NCBI GenBank assembly: GCA_937875275.1
Contig: CALNCC010000075.1
Coordinates: 1 to 13,640, forward strand
DNA length: 13,640 nucleotides
DNA from: an uncultured Dysgonomonas sp.
GTDB lineage: Bacteria; Bacteroidota; Bacteroidia; Bacteroidales; Dysgonomonadaceae
Direction: 5' to 3'
Shown: in pieces, positions 7,413 through 13,640 of the stretch
Position numbering within the stretch: the stretch's first letter is position 1
Layout of the letters: each line of letters opens with the position of its first letter
The notes under the pieces: model-generated
Told to the model about the DNA's origin: nothing
Database searches by the model: none
The model's input: the letters and a program-made list of their open reading frames with translations, nothing else
Translations under genes and position numbers: made by a program

Positions 7413-8762
7413 TTATTTGCATACAGCACAATTTCCGCAACGCGCAGAGGAGTCGCCACGTAAACGTTTTTCCACCAATTCGGAAAGTCTGTGCCGGAGA
7501 CTATCTATCCGAACGTGGGAGAGCACATCTGCCATGAAAGCCTGCATTAGCATCAAGCGGGCATCTTGTTTCGATATTCCTCGTGCACGCAGGTAAAACA
7601 TTGCATCTTCGTCCAACTGTCCGGTGGTTAATCCATGAGAACATTTCACATCGTCGGCGTATATTTCGAGCTGTGGTTTCGAGTACATACGGGCATCGGG
7701 CGATATGCATAGGTTGTTGTTAGACTGATATGCCAGCGTTTTCTGTGCATCTTTCTCCACTACGATGCGTCCGCAAAATGCACCTTTGGCTTTGTCCTGT
7801 AATATATATTTGAATAGCTGTGTACTATGACAATTCGGTACGGAATGATCCATCGAAATGAAGTTGTCGACATATTGTTCCTTATCGGCAATCACCATTC
7901 CACAGATATAACTTTCGGCTCGTTCGCCATTCAGCTTTACCCGATAATTGTTGCGGGTAATTCCACACTGCAATGTTATATTGTTAACCAATACATTGGA
8001 TGCTTCTTCTTGCTCTGCATACAGTGATGATACGCGGGATACCTTTGTCGAATCTTCTTCCAACTCGTAAAAGTCGACAACAGCATTTTTGCCTGCGTAT
8101 ATTTCTGTTACTTGTGTTACCAAAAAACGAGAGTTGTCAACCGTATGATCGCAAGCCAATAGTTTTACTTGAGAGTTTTCTCCTGCAATAACTAATATTC
8201 GTCTATTGACAAGATAATCCAGATCGCTTTTCAATATATTGATCAGCTGAATAGGAGTTTCCACAATGATATTGTCCGGCACATATACTACAAATCCATC
8301 TTGGGCAAACATGGTATTAAATGCAACAATATCTTGCGGATTTGATTCTACATTGGCGATCTTTCCATAATATTGGGCAAAGACATTCGGGTTTATTTCA
8401 GCAAATGTCTTGAGGCTGCCAACGAATACACCGTCGGGATAATCTCCGTCGGGAATATGTGCTTCGTTACACATATCATTGAGCATGTAGAACAAGTTTT
8501 TAGAGAGATTCTCTACCTCGCAGCGAAAAGCGAAGTACGGATTCCCCTTTAGTGGTAGCCGATTAATATTCAGTCCATAATCGCTCGCGAACAACTTATC
8601 TACGGCAATATACTTGTAGTCTTCAAGTTTGCTTGTGGGCAACCCGTTTTTTTTGAATACCTCAAAAGCCTTTTCTCGTAAAGCATTGATGCCTTCCGCC
8701 GATTTACTGTTTATCACATCTTTATATTGTGTAAAGATGTCTATATATTGTTGCTCTGCCAT
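7413..8762 (-). CDS. sufD: Fe-S cluster assembly scaffold protein SufD
   Basis: Scaffold partner in the SufBCD complex, on which Fe-S clusters are built. The 449 residues form an N-terminal helical part (about 1-130), a long beta-helix core (about 150-370) and a C-terminal helical domain. The best signature is KCSHGLTTGQLDEDAMFYL (373-391), with His376 and Cys374 in the region involved in cluster formation at the SufB-SufD interface. The start lacks the features of SufB, and the length fits SufD. The extreme C-terminus ends RCGNCAVCK, placing cysteines at 442, 445 and 448; this is not part of the E. coli SufD model. The ATG overlaps the sufC stop by one base (TAATG), so the two are translationally coupled. 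The sufS start follows 11 bases downstream. Confidence 0.94.
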   Translation of the reverse strand: MAEQQYIDIFTQYKDVINSKSAEGINALREKAFEVFKKNGLPTSKLEDYKYIAVDKLFASDYGLNINRLPLKGNPYFAFRCEVENLSKNLFYMLNDMCNEAHIPDGDYPDGVFVGSLKTFAEINPNVFAQYYGKIANVESNPQDIVAFNTMFAQDGFVVYVPDNIIVETPIQLINILKSDLDYLVNRRILVIAGENSQVKLLACDHTVDNSRFLVTQVTEIYAGKNAVVDFYELEEDSTKVSRVSSLYAEQEEASNVLVNNITLQCGITRNNYRVKLNGERAESYICGMVIADKEQYVDNFISMDHSVPNCHSTQLFKYILQDKAKGAFCGRIVVEKDAQKTLAYQSNNNLCISPDARMYSKPQLEIYADDVKCSHGLTTGQLDEDAMFYLRARGISKQDARLMLMQAFMADVLSHVRIDSLRHRLSELVEKRLRGDSSARCGNCAVCK

Positions 8763-9520
8763 TACTGAAATTCTTTTATAATCCAGTCGTATCCTTTTTC
8801 TTCCAGTTCGAGAGCCAACTCCGGTCCGGAGCTTTTCACAATACGTCCTTTATACAATACATGTACAAAGTCGGGTTTGATATAATCGAGCAAGCGTTGA
8901 TAGTGCGTGATTACAATTGTAGCATTGTCAGGTCTGCGCAATTTGTTGACACCCGATGCCACTATACGCAGTGCATCTATGTCCAATCCGGAATCGGTTT
9001 CGTCGAGAATAGCAAGTTTAGGGTCGAGCATAGCCATCTGAAATATTTCATTCCTTTTTTTCTCTCCCCCCGAAAAGCCTTCGTTGACAGATCGGCTTGC
9101 TAAGCTACTGTCAAGTTCTACTAATTCTCGCTTTTCTCTCATCAATTTTAAGAAATCGGAGGCGGACACGGCTTCCAACCCTTTGTGTTTTCTCACTTCA
9201 TTCAGTGCGGTACGCATAAAGTTAGTCATGCTTACGCCCGGTATTTCGACAGGATACTGAAAACTCAAGAACATCCCTTCTCTGGCTCGTTCTTCGGGTT
9301 CCATATCCAACAAATTCTTTCCATAAAAATTCACTTCACCTTCGGTAACTTCAAAATTTGGATTTCCGACCAACACTGATGCTAATGTACTTTTACCCGC
9401 ACCATTAGGTCCCATTATAGCATGAATTTCTCCTTCGTTTACTTGTAGGTTTAATCCATTAAGAATCTCTTTTCCATCTACATTTGCATGTAGGTTTTCT
9501 ATATTTAATATATTAGCCAT
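8762..9520 (-). CDS. sufC: Fe-S assembly ATPase SufC
   Basis: ABC-type ATPase that drives conformational change in the SufBCD scaffold; it is cytoplasmic and not a transporter. The 252-residue length is normal. Walker A is GPNGAGKST (37-45), the Q-loop lies at SFQYP (Q88), and the signature is FSGGEKKR (149-156), the SufC variant. Walker B is LAILDETDSGLD (169-180) and the H-loop His is 206 (ITHYQR). It is the first gene of the local operon. The 147-base gap before it holds the terminator of the upstream protease gene and about 95 AT-rich bases. I see no clear TAnnTTTG box there, although a promoter is needed. In most Bacteroidetes sufB would precede this gene; here it does not. Confidence 0.97.
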   Translation of the reverse strand: MANILNIENLHANVDGKEILNGLNLQVNEGEIHAIMGPNGAGKSTLASVLVGNPNFEVTEGEVNFYGKNLLDMEPEERAREGMFLSFQYPVEIPGVSMTNFMRTALNEVRKHKGLEAVSASDFLKLMREKRELVELDSSLASRSVNEGFSGGEKKRNEIFQMAMLDPKLAILDETDSGLDIDALRIVASGVNKLRRPDNATIVITHYQRLLDYIKPDFVHVLYKGRIVKSSGPELALELEEKGYDWIIKEFQ

Positions 9521-9616
9521 CTATGATAAAATAAAAATTAGTATTTCCTCTTTTGCTTATAAACAACTAAGAGCATAAAAGGTTATAAATATTATTTATT
9601 GCACAAATTTAATAAT

Positions 9617-9648
9617 AAAAAAATAAGCCTACTCATGGCAGGCTTATC
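9617..9648 (-). terminator. Rho-independent terminator after the calpain-like protease gene
   Basis: The inverted repeat ATAAGCCT (9623-9630) and AGGCTTAT (9640-9647) can be extended inward by a G-U and a C-G pair to leave a 5-base loop. On the minus strand the stem is followed by seven T residues (9623-9617, the first within the stem). It starts about 20 bases past the protease stop codon and separates this unit from sufC. Confidence 0.8.
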
Positions 9649-9667
9649 TTATCAAAAATTAATATTG

Positions 9668-11152
9668 TTAATTGCCATCTTTTTTAGCGGCTATTCCGGG
9701 TTCTATCATACGAACATTTATGCTCGGAGCAACCTGAATATTATTAGGGATGCGCAATACTCCATCTTTGCTTCCGCCTCCATTCGGGTTATTGCCCCAA
9801 GGGTTGCGCATCAAGAATAAATATTTTTTATCAGAGGAGCGCATTACGCTATAAACATGTCCTCTCACAATAGTGCTGCCGTCAACAGCTATGTTGCTTG
9901 TGTTGAAACCGCCAACTACAAATTTTCCTTGATCGAGCCATGCGTTTATGGCACGTGCCAAATTCTTCGGAGAAATGGTATACGGCGCAAAACCGTAGCT
10001 GTCTCCATTTCCGGTAAAGATAGGCAGGGCATGTTCTGCGCCAACCCTTCGTCCCAAATCATAGGTATCACTTATCTTATATATATGGTTGTATTTCATC
10101 AGTGCCTTTTCCAAAACTGAAGACCAATTTGCCTCTTTGTTTTTTCCGATAACACCTAACGTTTTCCCATTTTTGGACAAAAAATTAGAGTTAACCGATA
10201 CCTTCAACGGTTTACCTTGTGGGTCGAATATTGATATGGTATACGTTTTGTCTCCATTATCTTTTATTATAGATTTTATAAATTCGGGCTGGCTATACGC
10301 CATAGCTGCGAGAGCAGCAATGACACTACAATTATCTATTGTTCGCTGATTCGCATCCGAGAATACAGGATTTCCTGAGGGGTAAAGTTTTACCCGGGAA
10401 TATGTATGACTTCTTAGGTCTCCATCAGGTAAAGGTGCATCTTCTTTTGCGTTATTCAGCCAGATTCGATCTTCTTCTGTCGTAACATGTCTGTTCTCAA
10501 AGAATCTGCCCATTGGGGTCAAATTAGAATGGGTATCTCCTGAGGTGTCTTTGAGCAGATTGTCGATATCCGTCCATATCATTTGCATGCTCCATTCTGC
10601 AATTTGAGTCGAAGTATCGCCGGCATTGCTCTCTATGTTGAGCATGTAATACTTATACGGTATTTTGTTTTCGAATTGATATTCTTTTGTTTCGCCTCTT
10701 CGTGTGAAGGTTTGGTCGTCTTGTTTATCAAGGAGAGTCCATTCTTCCTCTCCTTCATTCGCACCGGACAAGCTCCACGATTTAGGGTCTTTTTCGGGAG
10801 CGTCATTTGCCGAAGAGAGTGAGTAATAATTGATCGGTTCATTTTCGTCTCCTACCCAGAGTATGTGGAATTGTGCATGCGGAGTAACGAATTTTGTCTT
10901 CACCTTATTGTCAACAATCTTATCTATCTGTGTTCCATTCGGCGAATCAGAATACTGCGAAGCAATAACTCCAGCGGAAGGCATGTTGAGATTGTCGTTT
11001 GCAATCTTTACTGAATGTGGTGAGGAACCTGGCGGGTCGTCATTCTCATAAGCGACCGAAAAGGCATAAATAAAATTAAGAACCACAAGAGATACTACGA
11101 TTTGCGCTATCTTTCTTACGGCTCTACTTGTGTTTAAATTAAAATTAGGCAT
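9668..11152 (-). CDS. Exported calpain-like (family C2) cysteine protease with a discoidin-like domain
   Basis: Likely secreted or surface cysteine protease of 494 residues. A hydrophobic stretch at about 15-31 is a signal peptide or membrane anchor; no lipobox follows. Residues of about 57-195 resemble an F5/8 type C (discoidin) domain, with the typical run YSLSSANDAPEKDPKSWSL (110-128) and QIAEW near its end (183-187). That fold usually binds sugars or surfaces. The C-terminal half is the protease: TIDNCSVIAALAAMA places the nucleophile at Cys275, GHVYSVM the histidine at 432, and LMRNPWG the asparagine at 450, the calpain triad. WSSVLEKALMKYN (343-355) is another calpain element. It has no EF-hands and no recognisable type IX secretion tail. 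It starts 47 bases after the S41 peptidase gene, probably in the same transcript, and ends at a terminator. P. gingivalis Tpr is a known calpain-like relative in this phylum. Confidence 0.85.
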   Translation of the reverse strand: MPNFNLNTSRAVRKIAQIVVSLVVLNFIYAFSVAYENDDPPGSSPHSVKIANDNLNMPSAGVIASQYSDSPNGTQIDKIVDNKVKTKFVTPHAQFHILWVGDENEPINYYSLSSANDAPEKDPKSWSLSGANEGEEEWTLLDKQDDQTFTRRGETKEYQFENKIPYKYYMLNIESNAGDTSTQIAEWSMQMIWTDIDNLLKDTSGDTHSNLTPMGRFFENRHVTTEEDRIWLNNAKEDAPLPDGDLRSHTYSRVKLYPSGNPVFSDANQRTIDNCSVIAALAAMAYSQPEFIKSIIKDNGDKTYTISIFDPQGKPLKVSVNSNFLSKNGKTLGVIGKNKEANWSSVLEKALMKYNHIYKISDTYDLGRRVGAEHALPIFTGNGDSYGFAPYTISPKNLARAINAWLDQGKFVVGGFNTSNIAVDGSTIVRGHVYSVMRSSDKKYLFLMRNPWGNNPNGGGSKDGVLRIPNNIQVAPSINVRMIEPGIAAKKDGN

Positions 11153-11199
11153 AGTTTTGTGTTTTGTGTTTCTTCTTAGATCACGTTGTTCCCCATAGT

Positions 11200-12588
11200 T
11201 TATTTTCCTTGTTCTTTTAAGTATTCTTTCGCTTTATCTAAAATAGGATCTTTACCATTTATAAAATCCTCTACGGTTTCATTCACTTCAATATCAGGTA
11301 ATACACCTACTCCTATAAACTTTCGCCCATCGGGATAGGTATTTTCTTTGGTACATATTCGAGCATCGATTCCCGGAACTAAATTTATCATAAGGGGTTG
11401 TCCTGTGCTACCAAAAGATTTAGTTCCTATCTTTGTCATGTGTTTTTGGTTGTCGATAGCAATCAAGAAATCTTCTGCCGCTGAAGCCGTTTGGTGTGAG
11501 ACTAATATGGCTGTGGGAATAATGACGCGTTCACTCCGTTCAACATTGTTTTTTTCTTTAGAATCTGATATTGTATAATATGCCTTATCGCGAGACGTAA
11601 GGTAAACCTTTCTGTGCCATTCATCTTTTGTCGAATCTTTTTCTTGAATCATATTTCCCCATGCTTTGTATGCCGAAATATGCATCCGGGTACGACTGCT
11701 CGATCCATAAATAGTGTCGCCCTCAGCCAAATATTCTAATATGTCTTTTCCTATATTTGAATTTCCTCCTCCATTCTTCCGAAGGTCTATGACCAAACTC
11801 TTGGCTTTTTTCAGTTCCGGTAATTTGTCGATAAATAGCGAGACTATTTCTTTATCAGCAAAGCGGTTCAGTGCCACATACGCCATTTTGTCTTTCTCGT
11901 CCAACCATTTAAATTCGAGGAGTGTATATTTAGCTGCTTGTGGATAAACTTCCCTTTCTTCCGATACACCATGTTTCAAAGTCAACTCAACTTCTTTGCC
12001 ATTTGGTTTTCTTATTTTTATATGACAAGAATCTCCCGCCATGCCCGAAAGCATTGTTGCAACACTCCAATCGGAAAGCACATAGTCTGTTGAAGAACTG
12101 ATATATGGAGCTACGTTCTTTTCAAGATGTTCTGAAGTTGGTATTCCATTAACTTCCACTATTTCGCTTCCAATAGGAATTTCGTCTTTTTTGCTTTCAT
12201 TGATCATATAAATTATGGCTTTGTTTTCAATGTTTCGTACCCATATTCTATAATCGCCAAAGTTTGATGTGAATATTTGGCTGTTGGGCGAATATATGCC
12301 CGTATGCCCATCTTTCAATAAAGCGCAAAACTTTTGCAATTCTCTTAAATATTCATAGTTATTCTTCGTCTCTGTTATTGTGCCCAATAACTCTTTATAA
12401 GTATTGTCCCACAACTGGCGATCTATATTGTTTAAGAAAACAAAATTGTAATTGACTTCGCTCCAGAATTTAGATAATCCATATAATTTTTCTGCCTTCG
12501 ACAATGTATTTGGCAATATTGCTTTCTGTGAAAAAGCAGAACATGCAAATAAAATCAGGCAAAGACAGACAAAACTTTTTTTAGCCAT
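11200..12588 (-). CDS. Exported S41 family peptidase (C-terminal processing or tricorn-like)
   Basis: Serine peptidase of 462 residues, probably exported to the periplasm or beyond. The signal peptide is about 20 residues (hydrophobic, then ACSAFSQ). A helical N-terminal region contains LLKDGHTGIY (90-99), whose His95 is in the position expected of a tricorn-type catalytic histidine. A PDZ-like part lies around 138-205, with IGSEIVEVNGIPT. The S41 core has SLVIDLRKNGGGNSNIG (264-280) and SHQTASAAEDF (364-374), with Ser369 the likely nucleophile, then GTKSFGSTGQP and GVGVLPDIEV (427-436). The start codon overlaps the end of tdh by 8 bases, indicating coupled translation. The calpain-like gene follows 47 bases later. 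The substrate cannot be told. Family assignment is firm; the histidine role is inferred. Confidence 0.92.
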   Translation of the reverse strand: MAKKSFVCLCLILFACSAFSQKAILPNTLSKAEKLYGLSKFWSEVNYNFVFLNNIDRQLWDNTYKELLGTITETKNNYEYLRELQKFCALLKDGHTGIYSPNSQIFTSNFGDYRIWVRNIENKAIIYMINESKKDEIPIGSEIVEVNGIPTSEHLEKNVAPYISSSTDYVLSDWSVATMLSGMAGDSCHIKIRKPNGKEVELTLKHGVSEEREVYPQAAKYTLLEFKWLDEKDKMAYVALNRFADKEIVSLFIDKLPELKKAKSLVIDLRKNGGGNSNIGKDILEYLAEGDTIYGSSSRTRMHISAYKAWGNMIQEKDSTKDEWHRKVYLTSRDKAYYTISDSKEKNNVERSERVIIPTAILVSHQTASAAEDFLIAIDNQKHMTKIGTKSFGSTGQPLMINLVPGIDARICTKENTYPDGRKFIGVGVLPDIEVNETVEDFINGKDPILDKAKEYLKEQGK

Positions 12589-13540
12589 ATTTTTTTATTT
12601 TATGTTTTAGCACCTCTATCATGTCTGCGGTCATCTTGTCCAAGTCATATTTCGGATTCCATCCCCATTCTTCACGGGCACATGTGTCGTCTAATGAGTT
12701 TGGCCATGAGTCGGCAATTGCCTGTTTCAACGGATCAACGTCGTACTCCATCACAAAGTCGGGGTAATGTTTCTTGATGGCTTGATATATCATTTCGGGA
12801 TCGAAACTCATAGATGCGATATTGAACGAGTTGCGATGGATCAACTTTGACGGATCAGCCTCCATTATTTGCACAGCGGCATCTAAGGCGTCAGGCATAT
12901 ACATCATATCCATATATGTTCCGGCTTTGACGGGGCAAACGAAATTTTCGCCCTTCACGGCATTGTAGAATATTTCAACGGCATAATCCGTAGTTCCGCC
13001 ACCCGGCATCGTTAGGTTGGATATAATACCCGGGAAACGAACCGATCTTGTATCTACACCCCAGCGACGGAAATAATAGTCGCTGATAAGCTCGCCTGTA
13101 ACTTTGGTTATTCCGTATATAGTAGTCGGGCGTTGCACCGTATCTTGAGGTGTTTTATCCTTGGGTGTGGTAGGACCGAAAGCACCAATCGAACTTGGTG
13201 TAAAAACAGCACATTCATGCTCTTTGGCAACATCCAGACAGTTGATCAAGCTGTTCATACCTACATCCCAACCCAATTTCGGGTTCTTCTCGGCAGTAGC
13301 AGACAAAATAGCCGCAAGGTTATATATTGCATCTATTTTGTGAGTTTTCACTGCATCGGCTATCTGTTGGGCATCGGTTGCGTCAATCTCAACAGTTGGG
13401 CCTAATTCAAAAAAGTTTTCCGGAAAAGGAGGTTTGTAATATCCGCAAACAACATTATCAACTCCATATATCGAACGTAATTTAATACCAAGCTCCGAAC
13501 CTATTTGTCCGGTGCTTCCTACAATGAGAATCTTTTTCAT
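12581..13540 (-). CDS. tdh: L-threonine 3-dehydrogenase, SDR (epimerase-like) type
   Basis: Oxidises L-threonine to 2-amino-3-ketobutyrate with NAD+, the first step of threonine breakdown to glycine and acetyl-CoA. It is an extended short-chain dehydrogenase of 319 residues, not the zinc-dependent MDR type found in E. coli. The Rossmann motif GSTGQIG is at 8-14, and NLAAILSATAE (74-84) is the conserved second element. Catalytic Ser lies in FTPSSIGAFGP (113-123), with Tyr142 and Lys146 in YGITK. RFPGIISNLTMPGGGTTDYA (168-187) and FYNAVKGENF (191-200) are typical of the SDR threonine dehydrogenases, as is the ending with WGWNPKYDL (292-300). Sugar-nucleotide epimerases are the main alternative, but the overlap with kbl strongly favours threonine dehydrogenase. 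It overlaps kbl by 4 bases (ATGA) and the S41 gene by 8. Confidence 0.94.
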   Translation of the reverse strand: MKKILIVGSTGQIGSELGIKLRSIYGVDNVVCGYYKPPFPENFFELGPTVEIDATDAQQIADAVKTHKIDAIYNLAAILSATAEKNPKLGWDVGMNSLINCLDVAKEHECAVFTPSSIGAFGPTTPKDKTPQDTVQRPTTIYGITKVTGELISDYYFRRWGVDTRSVRFPGIISNLTMPGGGTTDYAVEIFYNAVKGENFVCPVKAGTYMDMMYMPDALDAAVQIMEADPSKLIHRNSFNIASMSFDPEMIYQAIKKHYPDFVMEYDVDPLKQAIADSWPNSLDDTCAREEWGWNPKYDLDKMTADMIEVLKHKIKKYG

Positions 13541-13640
13541 ATAACGCCTAATTCTTTTCCTATTTTAGTAAATGCGGCAATACATTTGTCGAGATGTTCT
13601 TTTTCGTGTGCGGCTGATATCTGAACTCTGATACGAGCCT
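13537..13640 (-). CDS. kbl: Glycine C-acetyltransferase (2-amino-3-ketobutyrate CoA ligase), C-terminal end only
   Basis: Only the last 33 residues and the stop are in the window; the gene enters from the right edge. The visible end, ARIRVQISAAHEKEHLDK followed by AFTKIGKELGVI, closely matches the C-terminus of Kbl, where the family reads ARIR-x-Q-x-SAAH. Kbl is a PLP enzyme that cleaves 2-amino-3-ketobutyrate with CoA into glycine and acetyl-CoA, using the product of the downstream Tdh. Its TGA stop overlaps the tdh ATG (ATGA). The fragment is short, but the match and its neighbour make the call strong. Confidence 0.9.
   Translation of the reverse strand, partial: ARIRVQISAAHEKEHLDKCIAAFTKIGKELGVI

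Noticed and set aside
7402..7440. Longer sufS start at 7440
   Set aside because: The extension overlaps the end of sufD, while the ATG at 7401 has a purine-rich stretch just upstream and gives a normal SufS N-terminus.
9599..9820. Plus-strand open frame of 73 residues with a hydrophobic start
   Set aside because: It crosses the protease terminator and runs antisense to the end of the calpain-like gene. The hydrophobic stretch is a by-product of that sequence.
12300..12400. TITETKN shared by the S41 peptidase (70-76) and the TonB receptor (27-33)
   Set aside because: The match is seven residues in unrelated structural contexts, with nothing similar around it; it is most likely coincidence.
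1..13640. Search for tRNA, CRISPR repeats, insertion sequences, attachment sites and riboswitches
   Set aside because: All gaps between genes are short (largest about 205 bases), and none shows a cloverleaf, regularly spaced repeats, terminal inverted repeats with a transposase, or a recognisable aptamer core.

Overview
The window looks like an ordinary chromosomal stretch from a member of the Bacteroidales; the genus cannot be fixed from sequence alone. The evidence is a Bacteroidetes-type omega subunit beside BamD and a DUF4293 protein, an SDR-type threonine dehydrogenase paired with Kbl, an N-terminally extended TonB-dependent receptor, AT-rich spacers, weak Shine-Dalgarno signals, and promoter-like boxes of the form TAnnTTTG. 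Every supported gene is on the minus strand, so transcription runs from high to low coordinates. I see no tRNA, rRNA, CRISPR array, insertion sequence or phage gene. No gap exceeds about 205 bases.

Layout in the direction of transcription: (1) 13640-9668 holds the end of kbl, then tdh (4-base ATGA overlap), a secreted S41 peptidase (8-base overlap) and a secreted calpain-like (family C2) cysteine protease with a discoidin-like domain, ending in a hairpin terminator at about 9617-9648. (2) 9520-6184 is a sufC-sufD-sufS iron-sulfur assembly operon with no sufB ahead of sufC. (3) 6100-4421 is bamD-rpoZ-DUF4293, ending at a strong 15-bp hairpin terminator. (4) 4274-1625 is cmk-ispH-pfkA, ending at a 12-bp hairpin terminator. 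(5) 1419-1 is the first 473 residues of a TonB-dependent outer-membrane receptor that runs off the left edge.

Most of this is core metabolism and envelope biogenesis: Fe-S cluster assembly, outer-membrane protein assembly, transcription, CMP phosphorylation, isoprenoid synthesis and glycolysis. IspH is a [4Fe-4S] enzyme and so depends on the Suf products encoded nearby. The most accessory-looking part is the block joining threonine breakdown (Tdh then Kbl, giving glycine and acetyl-CoA) to two exported proteases. It could be a small protein-foraging unit, but that link is inferred from gene order only.

I did not find a clearly novel system. The points most worth a second look are the kbl-tdh-S41-C2 arrangement, the domain architecture of the calpain-like protein, the absence of sufB from the suf operon, and the three-cysteine tail of SufD.
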